From assembly GCF_000701465.1 (NCBI RefSeq), contig NZ_JNIY01000003.1:620001-684000 (forward strand): DNA of 64,000 nucleotides, in the 5' to 3' direction. The notes under the pieces were generated by a model. It did no database searches, was not told the origin of the DNA, and worked only from the letters and a program-made list of their open reading frames with translations. The DNA comes from Paraoerskovia marina DSM 21750 (GTDB lineage: Bacteria > Actinomycetota > Actinomycetes > Actinomycetales > Cellulomonadaceae). This document shows positions 24,920 to 36,054 of the stretch, in pieces. Position 1 is the stretch's first letter. The number at the start of each line of letters is the position of its first letter. Position numbers and translations under genes: made by a program.

Positions 24920-26277
24920 GCAGCACGACAGGTGCAGGAGCACCGCACGCGACGAAGGCGCCCTACGACGACTTCGACGGCTCCATCCCGACGTTCGAGG
25001 CCTCGGGCGGCGACTGGGACGAGATCGCCGCCGAGGCGAGCGAGATCGGCGAGGAACGCATCGTCGTGAACATGGGTCCGCAGCACCCCTCGACGCACGG
25101 TGTGCTCCGACTGATGCTCGAGATCGACGGGGAGACCGTGAAGGAGGCGCGCTGCGGCGTCGGGTACCTCCACACGGGCATCGAGAAGAACATGGAGTTC
25201 CGGACGTGGACCCAGGGGGTCACGTTCTGCACCCGCATGGACTACCTCGCGCCGCTCTTCCAGGAGGCGGCGTTCTGCCTCGGCACCGAGAAGATCCTCG
25301 GGATCACGGACGACATCCCCGAGCGGGCGTCCGTCATCCGCGTGCTGATGATGGAGCTCAACCGGGTGTCCTCGCACCTGATCTGCCTGGGTACGGGCGG
25401 CAACGAGATGGGCGCGACGACCATCATGACGCTCAGCTTCACCGCCCGTGAGGAGATCCTCCGCGTGCTGGAGGCCGTCACGGGGCTGCGGATGAACCAC
25501 GCGTACATCCGTCCGGGCGGGGTGGCGCAGGACGTCCCCGAGGGGATCGAGGACCAGATCCGCGGCATCCTGCCGAAGGTACGTGGCTATCTCGCGCAGC
25601 TCGGCGACCTGATGCTCGCCAACCCGATCTTCAAGGCCCGCCTCGTCGGGGTCGGGAACCTGAACCTCGCCGGGTGCATGGCGCTCGGGATCACCGGGCC
25701 CGTCCTGCGGTCCGCGGGCCACCCGTACGACGTCCGCAAGTCTGACCCGTACTGCGGCTACGAGACGTACGACTTCGACGTGCCGACGTCGACGGACGCG
25801 GACTGCTACTCGCGGGTCGTCCTGCGCATCGAGGAGTGCTACCAGTCGCTGCGGATCGTCGAGCAGTGCCTCACCCGCCTCGAGTCGACGGTGGGCCAGC
25901 CCGTGATGGTGGCCGACCGCAAGATCGCCTGGCCGGCCCAGCTCGCCATCGGCAGCGACGGGCAGGGCAACTCGCTGGACCACATCAAGGAGATCATGGG
26001 CACCTCGATGGAGGCCCTGATCCACCACTTCAAGCTCGTCACCGAGGGGTTCCGCGTCCCGGTCGGGCAGTCCTGGCAGACGGTCGAGCACCCGCGCGGC
26101 GAGCTCGGTGTGCACCTCGTCTCCGACGGCGGGACGCGGCCCTACCGGGCACACTTCCGTGACCCGTCGTTCAACAACCTGCAGGCGGTCGCCGCGATGT
26201 GCGAGGGCGGGCAGGTGGCCGACGTCGTCGTCGCCGTCGCGTCGCTCGACCCGGTGCTGGGAGGAGTGGACCGATGA
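24916..26277 (+). CDS. nuoD: NADH-quinone oxidoreductase subunit D
   Basis: 49-kDa subunit forming the quinone-binding site with NuoB. The 453-residue product begins its conserved core at [18 protein letters not shown] (about residue 47), includes the quinone-pocket His/Tyr region and [12 protein letters not shown], and ends with DPVLGGVDR, the usual NuoD C-terminus. GTG at 24916 overlaps the nuoC stop; the stop overlaps the nuoE ATG. Confidence 0.98.
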   Translation: MSSTTGAGAPHATKAPYDDFDGSIPTFEASGGDWDEIAAEASEIGEERIVVNMGPQHPSTHGVLRLMLEIDGETVKEARCGVGYLHTGIEKNMEFRTWTQGVTFCTRMDYLAPLFQEAAFCLGTEKILGITDDIPERASVIRVLMMELNRVSSHLICLGTGGNEMGATTIMTLSFTAREEILRVLEAVTGLRMNHAYIRPGGVAQDVPEGIEDQIRGILPKVRGYLAQLGDLMLANPIFKARLVGVGNLNLAGCMALGITGPVLRSAGHPYDVRKSDPYCGYETYDFDVPTSTDADCYSRVVLRIEECYQSLRIVEQCLTRLESTVGQPVMVADRKIAWPAQLAIGSDGQGNSLDHIKEIMGTSMEALIHHFKLVTEGFRVPVGQSWQTVEHPRGELGVHLVSDGGTRPYRAHFRDPSFNNLQAVAAMCEGGQVADVVVAVASLDPVLGGVDR

Positions 26278-27062
26278 CCACAGAGGCGTACTCGCGGGGG
26301 CCTGCGTGCTCCTACGACGACGAGACCTACCGCCGGCTCGCCGACGACGCGGCACAGATCGTCGCGCGCTACCCCGAGCCGCGGTCCGCGCTCCTGCCGA
26401 TGCTCCACCTGGTGCAGGCCGAGGAGAGCTACGTGTCCCGTGACGGGATCGCCTTCTGCGCCGAGCGGCTCGGGCTGACCCCGGCCCAGGTCTCCGCGGT
26501 GGCGACGTTCTACACGCAGTACAAGCGCCACCCGAACGGTCGGTACACCGTCGGGGTCTGCACCAACACCCTGTGCGCGGTGATGGGCGGCGACACGATC
26601 TTCGACGAGCTCAGCGAGCACCTCGACGTCGGGCACGACCAGACGACCGAGGACGGCAAGATCACCCTCGAGCGCGTCGAGTGCAACGCGGCCTGCGACT
26701 TCGCGCCGGTCGTCATGGTCAACTGGGAGTTCTTCGACAACCAGAACCCGGAGACGGCCAAGCGGCTCGCCGACTCGCTGCGTCTCGGCGAGGACGTCAC
26801 GCCCACCCGCGGCGCGTCGACCGTGGCCACGTTCCAGGAGGTCAGCCGCGTCCTCGCCGGCTTCCCGGACGGCCGTGCCGACGAGGGCGTCGGCGCATCG
26901 GGCGCCACCCTGGCCGGCCTGAGGCTCGCCCGCGAGAACGACTGGCGGGCGCCCGAGGAGGCTGCGCCGTCCGACGTCGACGCGGCGCCCGGTGAGGGCG
27001 ACGTGCCCCCGCGGACCGGCGGGGCCCAGTCGAGCGCCGAGAGCAAGGAGTCGGACAAGTGA
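26274..27062 (+). CDS. nuoE: NADH-quinone oxidoreductase subunit E
   Basis: 24-kDa subunit with a thioredoxin-like 2Fe-2S domain in the NADH-oxidising module. Cysteine ligands appear in [12 protein letters not shown] and [11 protein letters not shown]. The catalytic core ends near residue 180. About 80 further residues form an Ala/Glu/Gly-rich, probably unstructured C-terminal extension, making 262 residues against roughly 160-200 for typical NuoE. ATG overlaps nuoD and the stop overlaps nuoF. Confidence 0.97.
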   Translation: MTTEAYSRGPACSYDDETYRRLADDAAQIVARYPEPRSALLPMLHLVQAEESYVSRDGIAFCAERLGLTPAQVSAVATFYTQYKRHPNGRYTVGVCTNTLCAVMGGDTIFDELSEHLDVGHDQTTEDGKITLERVECNAACDFAPVVMVNWEFFDNQNPETAKRLADSLRLGEDVTPTRGASTVATFQEVSRVLAGFPDGRADEGVGASGATLAGLRLARENDWRAPEEAAPSDVDAAPGEGDVPPRTGGAQSSAESKESDK

Positions 27063-28390
27063 CCTCACCACTGACCCCGGTCCTGAGCGACACGTGGGAC
27101 GCGGACCAGAGCTGGACCCTGGAGACCTACCGGGCTCACGGGGGGTACGGCGCGCTGGCCAAAGCGCTCGACCTGGAGCCGGCCGGAATCATCCAGACCG
27201 TCAAGGACTCCGGCCTCCGCGGTCGCGGCGGTGCCGGGTTCCCCACCGGCATGAAGTGGGGGTTCCTGCCGCCGGACGACGGTGGCCCGCGGTACCTGGT
27301 CGTCAACGCCGACGAGTCCGAGCCGGGCACCTGCAAGGACATCCCGCTCATGATGGCGGCGCCCCACTCGCTGATCGAGGGCGTGGCCATCACGTCCTAC
27401 GCGATCGGCTGCACCCACGCGTTCATCTACGTCCGCGGTGAGGTCGTCCACGTCTACCGCCGTCTGCTGAACGCCGTGCAGGAGGCCTACGACGCCGGAC
27501 TGCTCGGAAAGAACGCCCTCGGCGAGGGGGTGGACCTCGACGTCACGGTCCACGCCGGCGCCGGGGCGTACATCTGCGGCGAGGAGACGGCGTTGCTCGA
27601 CTCCCTCGAGGGGCGTCGCGGACAGCCGCGCCTCAAGCCGCCGTTTCCCGCGGTCGCGGGCCTCTACGCGCGCCCGACCGTGGTCAACAACGTCGAGTCG
27701 ATCGCGAGCGTCCCGGCCATCGTCGAGCGCGGGGCCGACTGGTTCACCTCGATGGGCACCGAGAAGTCCGCCGGGTTCGGGCTGTTCTCCCTCTCCGGGC
27801 ACGTGGTGCGGCCGGGCCAGTACGAGGCCCCGCTCGGCATCACGCTGCGCGAGCTGCTCGACATGGCCGGGGGCGTCCGCCCCGGGCACGAGCTGAAGTT
27901 CTGGACACCGGGCGGGTCCTCGACGCCGTTGTTCACCGCCGAGCACCTCGACGTCCCGCTCGACTACGAGTCCGTGGGCGCCGCCGGGTCCATGCTCGGC
28001 ACCCGCGCCCTGCAGATCTTCGACGACTCGGTCTGCGTCGTCCGCGCGGTCGCCCGGTGGACGGAGTTCTACGCGCACGAGTCCTGCGGCAAGTGCACGC
28101 CCTGCCGCGAGGGCACCTTCTGGCTCGAGCAGGTGCTCGCCCGCATCGAGAACGGCACCGGGGTCCCCGAGGACCTCGACGTGCTCCTCGACGTCTGCGA
28201 GAACATCCTCGGCCGGGCGTTCTGCGCGCTCGGCGACGGTGCGACGTCGCCCATCACCAGCAGCGTCCAGCTCTTCCGCGAGGAGTACGAGGCCCACATC
28301 ACCGGTGGCGGCTGCCCGTTCGACCGGGCGGCGGCCGAGCTGTTCGAGCGCAAGCGACCGGCAGTGGCCGGCTCGGAGGTAGAGGGATGA
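27059..28390 (+). CDS. nuoF: NADH-quinone oxidoreductase subunit F
   Basis: 51-kDa subunit carrying FMN, the NADH site and a 4Fe-4S cluster (N3). The 443-residue product contains [16 protein letters not shown] (NADH/FMN site), [12 protein letters not shown], and the cluster motif [12 protein letters not shown] with the final Cys in [11 protein letters not shown] at 27059 overlaps nuoE, and the stop overlaps nuoG. Electron entry point of the complex. Confidence 0.98.
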   Translation: MTSPLTPVLSDTWDADQSWTLETYRAHGGYGALAKALDLEPAGIIQTVKDSGLRGRGGAGFPTGMKWGFLPPDDGGPRYLVVNADESEPGTCKDIPLMMAAPHSLIEGVAITSYAIGCTHAFIYVRGEVVHVYRRLLNAVQEAYDAGLLGKNALGEGVDLDVTVHAGAGAYICGEETALLDSLEGRRGQPRLKPPFPAVAGLYARPTVVNNVESIASVPAIVERGADWFTSMGTEKSAGFGLFSLSGHVVRPGQYEAPLGITLRELLDMAGGVRPGHELKFWTPGGSSTPLFTAEHLDVPLDYESVGAAGSMLGTRALQIFDDSVCVVRAVARWTEFYAHESCGKCTPCREGTFWLEQVLARIENGTGVPEDLDVLLDVCENILGRAFCALGDGATSPITSSVQLFREEYEAHITGGGCPFDRAAAELFERKRPAVAGSEVEG

Positions 28391-30966
28391 CCGACACGAC
28401 GAACAAGGGCACCGGCGGAGGCGGCGAGGAGGCCGCCGTCGTCCCCCAGGTGACGTTCCAGATCGACGGCATCGAGACGTCGGTGCCGAAGGGCACCCTC
28501 GTCATCCGGGCGGCCGAGGAGATCGGGATCGCGATCCCGCGATTCTGCGACCACCCGCTCCTCGAGCCCGTCGGCGCGTGCCGCCAGTGCCTCGTCGAGG
28601 TCTCGGCCCCCGACCGCTCGGGGGCCGTACGGCCGATGCCGAAGCCGCAGCCCTCGTGCACCCTCGTCGCCACCGACGGCATGCAGGTCAGCACGCAACG
28701 CACGTCGCCGGTGGCGGAGAAGGCCCAGCGCGGCATGCTCGAGCTGCTGCTGATCAACCACCCCCTCGACTGCCCGGTGTGCGACAAGGGCGGCGAGTGC
28801 CCCCTGCAGAACCAGTCGATGGCCAACGGTGCCGCCACGAGCCGCTACCTCGACGTCAAGCGGACCTTCCCCAAGCCCATCGCCGTCTCGACGCAGATCC
28901 TGCTCGACCGCGAGCGCTGCGTGCTCTGCCAGCGCTGTACGCGGTTCTCCGACGAGATCGCGGGCAACCCGTTCATCGACCTGCAGAAGCGCGGGGCACG
29001 GCAGCAGATCGGCCGGTTCGACGAGGACGTCCTGGACTTCGAGCGCCCGGGGACGAGCAGCGGGGACCAGCCGGTCGGTGCAGCGCACACGGACGTCTCC
29101 GGTGCACCGTTCGCGTCGTACTACTCGGGCAACACCGTGCAGATCTGCCCGGTCGGCGCCCTGACCAGCGCGGCGTACCGGTTCCGGTCGAGGCCGTTCG
29201 ACCTCGTCTCGACGCCGGCGGTCGCGGAGCACGACTCCTGCGGCTCCGCGATCCGCGTGGACCACCGCCGCGACACTGTCATGCGCCGGCTCGCCGGCGA
29301 CGACCCCGTGGTGAACGAGGAGTGGATCACCGACAAGGACCGCTTCGCGTTCACGTGGCAGACGGCGCCGGACCGGCTCACGACCCCGCTCGTGCGGGAC
29401 CGGGGCGAGGACGGAAGCCGGGGTGAGCTGCGGCCTGCAAGCTGGAGCGAGGCGCTCGAGGCGGCGGCGGAGGGCCTTGCCCGTGCCCGCCAGGCCGGCG
29501 GGGTGGGTGTGCTCCCCGGCGGTCGACTGACCATCGAGGACTCGTTCGCCTACGCCAAGTTCGCGCGCGTCGCGCTCGGGACGAACGACGTCGACCACCG
29601 GGCCCGCTCCCACAGCGCCGAGGAGGCCGACTTCCTGGCCCACGCCGTCGCAGGGCGAGGGATCGACGTCACCTTCAGCGATCTCGAGGCCGCACCGAGC
29701 GTGCTCCTCGTCGGCCTCGAGGCCGAGGAGGAGGGCGGCGTCACGTTCCTGCGACTGCGCAAGGGCGCGACCAAGAACGACGTCCGGGTCTTCTCGATCG
29801 CCTCGCACCGGAGCAGCGGGCTCGACCGGATGAACGGCACGCTGCTCGCGGCCGCTCCGGGGACCGAGCCCGAGTGGCTCGACCAGATCGCGGCCGGCGG
29901 CACCGACCCTGCGGAGCTCGCGGACGTGTCCGAGGCCCTGCGCGGAGCCGGTTCCGTCGTGCTAGTCGGCGAACGGCTCGCCGCCGTCCCCGGTGCGTAC
30001 AGCGCCGTGCTCCGGCTCGTCGAGCGGACCGGGGCACGGCTGGCCTGGATTCCGCGGCGCATCGGCGAGCGTGCCGGTGTCGAGACGGGCACCCTGCCGA
30101 ACCTCCTGCCCGGAGGGCGCCCGGTCGTCGACCCTGCGGCGCGCGCGGAGGTCGCGGCCCTCTGGGGCGGCGACGAGCTCCCGGCGGACGCGGGCCGCTC
30201 GACCGGCGAGATCCTGGACGCGCTCTGGGTCGGGCAGCTCGGCGGGGTTCTCGCCGGCGGCTTCGAGCCGGAGGACCTCCCGGACCCCGCCCACGCCCGC
30301 CGGGCGTTGGAGCAGGCGGGCTTCGTCGTCGCGCTCGACGTCCGCTCGTCCGAGGTCACGGAACGTGCCGACGTCGTGCTCCCGGTGGCTCCGCCGGCGG
30401 AGAAGGACGGGTCGTACTGGAACTGGGAGGGCCGGGTGCGGACTTTCGGGGCCTCGCTCCCGTCCGACGCCATGCCCGACCACCGTGTTCTCGACGCCCT
30501 CGCCGACGAGCTCGACGTCGAGCTGGGGACGGCGAGCCTTCTCGACGTCCGCGAGGAGCTCGGTCGACTCACGCCCTGGGCGGGTGAGCGCGTCGCCGCG
30601 CCGACGGTGGCTCCCTCGGAGCCCGAGCCGGTCGAGCCCGGAACTGCGGTCCTGGCGTCCTGGCGGCTCCAGCTCGACGTCGCCCGGCTCCAGGACGGTG
30701 AACGGTTCCTCGCCGGCACGGCGAAGCGGCCGGTCGCGCGAATCTCCCCGGTGACGGCGGTCGCGGTCGGTGTCGCCGACGGCGAGCAGGTCACGGTCTC
30801 CACGGACCGCGGGTCGCTCACCCTCCCCGTGGCGGTGACCGCAATGGTCGACCACGTCGTCTGGGTGCCGCTCCGGTCGCCCGGCAGTCAGGTGCACGAG
30901 ACGCTCGGGGTGGCCCCGGGCGCAGTGGTCCGCGTCGCCGCGGCCGCGGGGGAGGGAGAAGCCTGA
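28387..30966 (+). CDS. nuoG: NADH-quinone oxidoreductase subunit G
   Basis: Largest peripheral subunit, 859 residues. An N-terminal 2Fe-2S ferredoxin domain ([20 protein letters not shown]), then [17 protein letters not shown] and [14 protein letters not shown] for 4Fe-4S clusters, a [11 protein letters not shown] segment, and a long molybdopterin-oxidoreductase-like domain that in complex I binds no molybdenum. C-terminal part resembles the molydopterin dinucleotide-binding fold. ATG overlaps nuoF; the stop shares a base with the nuoH start. Confidence 0.97.
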   Translation: MTDTTNKGTGGGGEEAAVVPQVTFQIDGIETSVPKGTLVIRAAEEIGIAIPRFCDHPLLEPVGACRQCLVEVSAPDRSGAVRPMPKPQPSCTLVATDGMQVSTQRTSPVAEKAQRGMLELLLINHPLDCPVCDKGGECPLQNQSMANGAATSRYLDVKRTFPKPIAVSTQILLDRERCVLCQRCTRFSDEIAGNPFIDLQKRGARQQIGRFDEDVLDFERPGTSSGDQPVGAAHTDVSGAPFASYYSGNTVQICPVGALTSAAYRFRSRPFDLVSTPAVAEHDSCGSAIRVDHRRDTVMRRLAGDDPVVNEEWITDKDRFAFTWQTAPDRLTTPLVRDRGEDGSRGELRPASWSEALEAAAEGLARARQAGGVGVLPGGRLTIEDSFAYAKFARVALGTNDVDHRARSHSAEEADFLAHAVAGRGIDVTFSDLEAAPSVLLVGLEAEEEGGVTFLRLRKGATKNDVRVFSIASHRSSGLDRMNGTLLAAAPGTEPEWLDQIAAGGTDPAELADVSEALRGAGSVVLVGERLAAVPGAYSAVLRLVERTGARLAWIPRRIGERAGVETGTLPNLLPGGRPVVDPAARAEVAALWGGDELPADAGRSTGEILDALWVGQLGGVLAGGFEPEDLPDPAHARRALEQAGFVVALDVRSSEVTERADVVLPVAPPAEKDGSYWNWEGRVRTFGASLPSDAMPDHRVLDALADELDVELGTASLLDVREELGRLTPWAGERVAAPTVAPSEPEPVEPGTAVLASWRLQLDVARLQDGERFLAGTAKRPVARISPVTAVAVGVADGEQVTVSTDRGSLTLPVAVTAMVDHVVWVPLRSPGSQVHETLGVAPGAVVRVAAAAGEGEA

Positions 30967-32318
30967 TGAGCATCTTCACCGAGACGCCGGGCGTGCCCGG
31001 GATCGCCGCGGACTTCTCGCAGGACAACGGGTGGACGTACCTCGTCAAGGCCGTCCTGATCATCGTGTTCCTGCTGACCTCCGTCCTGATCGCGATCTGG
31101 TTCGAGCGACGGGTCGTCGCCCGCATGCAGCTGCGTCCCGGCCCCAACGTGCACGGGCCGCTCGGCCTGCTGCAGTCGCTGGCGGACGCGATGAAGCTCC
31201 TGCTCAAGGAGGACATCACCGTCAAGGCGGCGGACAAGTTCGTCTACCTGCTCGCGCCGATGATCGCCGTCTTCTGCGCGCTCCTGACGTTCGCCGTCAT
31301 CCCGTTCGGTCCCGAGGTGACGATCCCCTTCACGGACTACTCGACGCCGGCGCAGCTCACCGACTTCCCCGTCGCCGTGCTCTACATCCTCGCGTGCGCC
31401 TCGCTCGGCGTGTACGGGATCGTGCTCGGCGGCTGGTCCTCCGGGTCGACGTACCCGCTGCTCGGCTCCGTGCGGTCGACGGCACAGGTGATCAGCTACG
31501 AGCTCGCGATGGGGCTCTCCCTGGTGACGGTGTTCATCATGGCGGGCTCGATGTCCACGTCGCAGATCGTCGACTCGCAGCAGAGCCTGTGGTGGTTCCT
31601 CCCGCTGCTGCCCGCGTTCGTCGTCTACGTCATCTCCATGATCGGCGAGACCAACCGGCTGCCGTTCGACCTTCCTGAGGCCGAGGGCGAGCTGGTCTCG
31701 GGCTTCATGACCGAGTACTCGTCCATGAAGTTCGCGTGGTTCTTCCTCGCCGAGTACATCAACATGATCAACGTCTCAGCGGTCGCGACGACGTTGTTCC
31801 TCGGTGGCTGGCGCGCCCCGTGGCCGCTGTCCGCGATCAACGACGGGATGTTCAACGAGGGCTGGTGGCCGATCCTCTGGTTCCTCGTCAAGATGTGGGC
31901 GCTCCTCTTCATGTTCGTCTGGGTGCGCGGGACCCTGCTCCGCATGCGCTACGACCAGTTCATGAAGCTGGGGTGGAAGATCCTCATCCCCGTCGCGCTC
32001 GGATGGCTCGTCCTCGTGGCCGTCGCCCAGGGGCTGCGCCAGTTCGCCGACGTCGACACCCAGACGTTCCTCGTGGTCTCGGGCGTCGTGGCGATCGTCC
32101 TGGTCGCGGTGATCTGGTTCTGGCCGGACGCCTCGAAGAAGCCCGAGCCGGAGACCGGGGACGACGAGCCCGAGGAGTTCGACGCGTTCGCGGACGGGTT
32201 CCCCGTGCCGCCCCTGCCGGGCCAGAAGCTTCCGCCCTCGGCGCGTCGTCGCCGAGTCGTCGCCGCAGAGAGCGGTGCGGCACACGCCGTCGACACCGAG
32301 GAGGAGAACCGTGGCTGA
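30966..32318 (+). CDS. nuoH: NADH-quinone oxidoreductase subunit H
   Basis: Membrane subunit (450 residues, about eight or nine helices) that forms the quinone entry channel and links the arms. Signatures visible are [15 protein letters not shown], the loop [21 protein letters not shown] and [16 protein letters not shown] charged C-terminal tail of about 65 residues extends past the conserved core. It overlaps nuoI by eight bases. Confidence 0.97.
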   Translation: MSIFTETPGVPGIAADFSQDNGWTYLVKAVLIIVFLLTSVLIAIWFERRVVARMQLRPGPNVHGPLGLLQSLADAMKLLLKEDITVKAADKFVYLLAPMIAVFCALLTFAVIPFGPEVTIPFTDYSTPAQLTDFPVAVLYILACASLGVYGIVLGGWSSGSTYPLLGSVRSTAQVISYELAMGLSLVTVFIMAGSMSTSQIVDSQQSLWWFLPLLPAFVVYVISMIGETNRLPFDLPEAEGELVSGFMTEYSSMKFAWFFLAEYINMINVSAVATTLFLGGWRAPWPLSAINDGMFNEGWWPILWFLVKMWALLFMFVWVRGTLLRMRYDQFMKLGWKILIPVALGWLVLVAVAQGLRQFADVDTQTFLVVSGVVAIVLVAVIWFWPDASKKPEPETGDDEPEEFDAFADGFPVPPLPGQKLPPSARRRRVVAAESGAAHAVDTEEENRG

Positions 32319-32934
32319 CGACCGGTCGTACCAACCACTGCGTCCCCAACCGAAGGGGATCAAGGAGCTGTTCGCGCCCGTCGCGGGTTTCGGCGTGACG
32401 TTCTCGTCGATGTTCAAGCCGATCGTCACCGAGCAGTACCCCAAGGAGAAGGTGCCCACGCAGCGCCGCTACCACGGCCGCCACCAGCTCAACCGGTACG
32501 CCGACGGCCTCGAGAAGTGCATCGGGTGCGAGCTGTGCGCCTGGGCCTGCCCGGCAGACGCGATCTACGTCGAGGGGGCGTCGAACGCCGACCTCCCCGA
32601 CGGCGGGCACATGTCGCCCGGTGAGCGGTACGGCCGCGTCTACCAGATCAACTATCTGCGCTGCATCTTCTGCGCACTGTGCATCGAGGCGTGCCCCACC
32701 CGGGCACTGACGATGACAAACGAGTACGAGCTCGCCGGTCACACTCGCGAAGGGATGATCTGGGAGAAGGAGGACCTCCTCGCCCCGCTGCGCGAGGGGA
32801 TGCTCCCCGCACCCCACCCGATGGTGGAGGGCACGGAGGACGACCAGTACTACCGCGGTGAGATCACCGGGCCGACACAGAGGCAGAAGGACTGGGTCGC
32901 CGAGCACACGGAGCCGAAGGAGGACGCGTCATGA
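32311..32934 (+). CDS. nuoI: NADH-quinone oxidoreductase subunit I
   Basis: Ferredoxin-like subunit binding two 4Fe-4S clusters (N6a, N6b). The 207-residue product carries the two ligand sets [12 protein letters not shown] (about 70-81) and [12 protein letters not shown] (about 116-127). GTG at 32311 lies within the end of nuoH and is preceded by GAGGAGAA. The ATGA overlap with nuoJ continues the coupling chain. Confidence 0.97.
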   Translation: MADDRSYQPLRPQPKGIKELFAPVAGFGVTFSSMFKPIVTEQYPKEKVPTQRRYHGRHQLNRYADGLEKCIGCELCAWACPADAIYVEGASNADLPDGGHMSPGERYGRVYQINYLRCIFCALCIEACPTRALTMTNEYELAGHTREGMIWEKEDLLAPLREGMLPAPHPMVEGTEDDQYYRGEITGPTQRQKDWVAEHTEPKEDAS

Positions 32935-33734
32935 GCCCCGGTGAGGACGTGCTGTTCTGGGTCCTGGCACCGCTGATGGTGCTCGTCTCGTTCGGCCTGC
33001 TGGTGGCTCGCAAGGCCGTGCACGTGGCCATCTGCATGGTCTTCGTGATGATCGGCTTCGCCGTCCTGTACATCGCCCTCGAGGCACCGTTCCTCGGCGT
33101 CGTCCAGATCGTGGTCTACACCGGCGCCGTCATGATGCTCTTCCTCTTCGTGCTGATGCTCGTCGGTGTCGACGCCTCGAGCTCGCTCGTCGAGACGATC
33201 CGTGGACAGCGTTGGATCGGCGTGATCCTCGCGCTCGGCCTCGGCGTCATCCTGTCCGGCGTCGTCGTCCAGACAGTCTTCCCGCCGGCCGTCGGCCTCG
33301 CCGAGGCGAACTCGGTCACGAACCCTGTCGGTCTCGCCCGGGTCCTGATGTCCGACTACGTGCTCGCGATGGAGGTCGTCGGCATCGTCCTGATCACCGC
33401 GGCGGTCTCGGCCCTCGTGCTCACGCACAAGCGGCGCCTGACCCCGGCACGCGGGCAGAAGGAGATCGCGGACGCCAAGGTCGCCGCGCTGCCGCAGGGT
33501 GGTCGGCTCACGCCGCTGGCGGCGCCGGGCGTCTACGCGCAGAACAACGCGATGGACACACCGGCGCTCGACCCGCAGGGCCGGCCGATCGCCGAGTCCG
33601 TGTCACGGGTGCTGCGGATCCGCGGGCAGCAGCGGGAGGCCACCGACGTCCTGCTCGGGGAGCACGGCCTCGTCGAGCGGACGTCCACGGTCGCGGAGCC
33701 CGAGGGCTCCGCACCTGACGAGGAGGAACGCTGA
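32931..33734 (+). CDS. nuoJ: NADH-quinone oxidoreductase subunit J
   Basis: Membrane subunit with five hydrophobic helices in the first 170 residues (e.g. [41 protein letters not shown] with the TM3 pi-bulge region). The total is 267 residues because a polar C-terminal tail of nearly 95 residues follows the last helix. The ATG overlaps the nuoI stop, and its TGA shares a base with the nuoK ATG. Confidence 0.96.
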   Translation: MSPGEDVLFWVLAPLMVLVSFGLLVARKAVHVAICMVFVMIGFAVLYIALEAPFLGVVQIVVYTGAVMMLFLFVLMLVGVDASSSLVETIRGQRWIGVILALGLGVILSGVVVQTVFPPAVGLAEANSVTNPVGLARVLMSDYVLAMEVVGIVLITAAVSALVLTHKRRLTPARGQKEIADAKVAALPQGGRLTPLAAPGVYAQNNAMDTPALDPQGRPIAESVSRVLRIRGQQREATDVLLGEHGLVERTSTVAEPEGSAPDEEER

Positions 33735-34033
33735 TGGAACTCACGCACTACGTGGTGCTCTCCTGCATCCTGTTCTCCGTCGGTGCGGCGACCGTGCTCC
33801 TGCGGCGCAACGCGATCATCGTGTTCATGGGGGTCGAGCTCATGCTCAACGCGACGAACCTGGCGTTCGTCACGTTCGGACGCATGCACGGCGACCTCAG
33901 CGGACAGGTCATCGCGTTCTTCGTCATGGTCGTCGCCGCCGCCGAGGTGGTGGTCGGCCTCGCCATCATCATCGCGATCTTCCGTGCCCGCCGGTCCGTG
34001 TCCGTCGACGACGTCGACCTGTTGAAGAGCTGA
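33734..34033 (+). CDS. nuoK: NADH-quinone oxidoreductase subunit K
   Basis: Three-helix proton-pathway subunit, 99 residues, the usual length. Conserved glutamates appear in [13 protein letters not shown] (TM2) and [13 protein letters not shown] (TM3), both needed for proton transfer. ATG at 33734 follows GGAGGAACG. Thirteen bases separate its stop from nuoL. Confidence 0.97.
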   Translation: MELTHYVVLSCILFSVGAATVLLRRNAIIVFMGVELMLNATNLAFVTFGRMHGDLSGQVIAFFVMVVAAAEVVVGLAIIIAIFRARRSVSVDDVDLLKS

Positions 34034-34046
34034 AGGGCAGAACCTG

Positions 34047-36047
34047 ATGCCAACGGTGACATCCGTAGCCGCCTCCGTCGCGGCCTCGTCCGCAGTCTCG
34101 AACGAGGTGCCGGCGTCGCTCGAGCTGGCGCCATACGTCATCCTGCTGCCGCTGGTGGGTGCCGCAGTGCTCCTGCTCGCGGGCCGTCGCAGCGACAGGT
34201 GGGGACACTGGCTCGGCCTCGCGACGGCGATCGGGTCGTTCGTGGTCGGTCTGGTCCTGCTGGTGGGGCTCCTCGGGCTCGACGCGGGCGAACGTGTCTA
34301 CGACATGGCGCTCTACGACTGGCTCCCGGGCGGGACGCTCGACGTCGGCGTCGGGCTGCGGATCGACCCCCTGTCGGTGACGTTCGTCCTGCTCGTGACC
34401 TTCGTCGGGTCGCTCATCCACCTCTACTCGGTGGCGTACATGGAGCACGACGACGACCGCCGTCGGTTCTTCGCCTACCTGAACCTCTTCGTCGCCGCGA
34501 TGCTCGTCCTGGTGCTGGCGAACTCGTACCTGCTCCTGTTCGTCGGCTGGGAGGGCGTGGGGCTCGCGTCGTACCTGCTGATCGGGTTCTGGTACCGCGA
34601 GCGCAAGAACGCGGTCGCGGCCAAGAAGGCCTTCGTCATGAACCGTGTCGGTGACATCGGTCTGATCGTCGCGATGATGCTGATGCTGGCCACGTTCGGC
34701 AGCCTCGACTTCGCCGTCGTGCACGAGCAGGCACCGGCTGCCTCGCTCGGGATCGTCACCGCGATCGGCCTCATGCTTCTCCTGGCGGCCTGCGGCAAGT
34801 CGGCGCAGTTCCCCCTGCAGGCGTGGTTGGGCGACGCCATGGCCGGCCCGACGCCCGTCTCGGCGCTGATCCACGCGGCGACGATGGTCACCGCGGGGGT
34901 CTACCTCGTGGTCCGGTCGGCGCCGATCTTCGACGTGTCGCCCGACGCGCGCCTGGTCGTCGCGATCATCGGTGCCGTGACCCTGGTCTTCGGTGCGATC
35001 ATCGGCTGCGCGAAGGACGACATCAAGAAGGCGCTGGCGGCGTCGACGATGTCGCAGATCGGCTACATGATCCTCGCGGCGGGCCTCGGGCCGATCGGCT
35101 ACGCGTTCGCGATCTTCCACCTCGTGACCCACGGCTTCTTCAAGGCGGGCCTCTTCCTCGGAGCCGGCTCGGTCATGCACGGCATGGGTGATCAGGTCGA
35201 CATGCGGCGGTTCGGCGGACTCTCGAGGTACATGAAGGTCACGTTCGTGACCTTCGGTCTCGGGTGGCTCGCAATCCTCGGCATCCCGCCGTTCTCCGGG
35301 TTCTGGAGCAAGGACAAGATCATCGAGGCCGCGTTCGTTCCCGTCGAGGGGTCCGAGTGGCAGGCCTGGGTCTTCGGGTTCACGGCGCTGATCGGCGCCG
35401 GCATCACCGCCTTCTACATGTCCCGCCTCTTCTTCATGACGTTCGGTGGCAAGCGGCGCTGGAACGACGGCTCGGGGGACGTCGACGGCACCGGCCCGCA
35501 GCAGGGACCGGTCCAGCACCCGCACGAGTCGCCGCTGCTCATGACGCTGCCCATGGTCGTCCTCGCCTTCGGCTCCGTGTTCCTCGGCGGGTTGCTCGCC
35601 TGGGGCGACTCGTTCGTCACCTGGCTGGAGCCCGTCACCGGCCACGCCGAGCATGCCGAACCGGTGCTGCCGGTCTGGTCGCTCATCACCCTCACCCTGC
35701 TGCTCGTCGTCGGTGGTGTGATTCTCGCCTGGCGCCAGTACGCCGTGGCGGACGTGCCCGTCACGGCGCCCCCGGCCTCCGCGCTCACCCGCGCCGCCCG
35801 GGTCGACCTCTACCAGGACGCAGTCAACGAGACGGTCTTCATGCGGCCGGGGCAGTACCTCACCCGCACGCTCGTCTACTCCGACAAGGAGGTCGTCGAC
35901 GGCACGTGGATGGGCGGTGCCGCACTGCTCGGCACCGTCGGTCGTGTGTGGCGCAAGGCCCAGAACGGTTTCGTCCGCTCGTACGCCGCCACCATCCTCG
36001 GTGGCCTGATCGTGATCGTCGCCGTCGTCCTGGCGCTGGCGAGCTGA
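34047..36047 (+). CDS. nuoL: NADH-quinone oxidoreductase subunit L
   Basis: Largest antiporter-like proton-pumping subunit, 666 residues with about 16 helices plus the lateral helix. Core signatures: [19 protein letters not shown] (with the key Glu of TM5), [38 protein letters not shown] and [18 protein letters not shown] (Lys of TM8). ATG at 34047 after nuoK. Seven bases separate it from nuoM. Confidence 0.97.
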   Translation: MPTVTSVAASVAASSAVSNEVPASLELAPYVILLPLVGAAVLLLAGRRSDRWGHWLGLATAIGSFVVGLVLLVGLLGLDAGERVYDMALYDWLPGGTLDVGVGLRIDPLSVTFVLLVTFVGSLIHLYSVAYMEHDDDRRRFFAYLNLFVAAMLVLVLANSYLLLFVGWEGVGLASYLLIGFWYRERKNAVAAKKAFVMNRVGDIGLIVAMMLMLATFGSLDFAVVHEQAPAASLGIVTAIGLMLLLAACGKSAQFPLQAWLGDAMAGPTPVSALIHAATMVTAGVYLVVRSAPIFDVSPDARLVVAIIGAVTLVFGAIIGCAKDDIKKALAASTMSQIGYMILAAGLGPIGYAFAIFHLVTHGFFKAGLFLGAGSVMHGMGDQVDMRRFGGLSRYMKVTFVTFGLGWLAILGIPPFSGFWSKDKIIEAAFVPVEGSEWQAWVFGFTALIGAGITAFYMSRLFFMTFGGKRRWNDGSGDVDGTGPQQGPVQHPHESPLLMTLPMVVLAFGSVFLGGLLAWGDSFVTWLEPVTGHAEHAEPVLPVWSLITLTLLLVVGGVILAWRQYAVADVPVTAPPASALTRAARVDLYQDAVNETVFMRPGQYLTRTLVYSDKEVVDGTWMGGAALLGTVGRVWRKAQNGFVRSYAATILGGLIVIVAVVLALAS

Positions 36048-36054
36048 GGTAACC

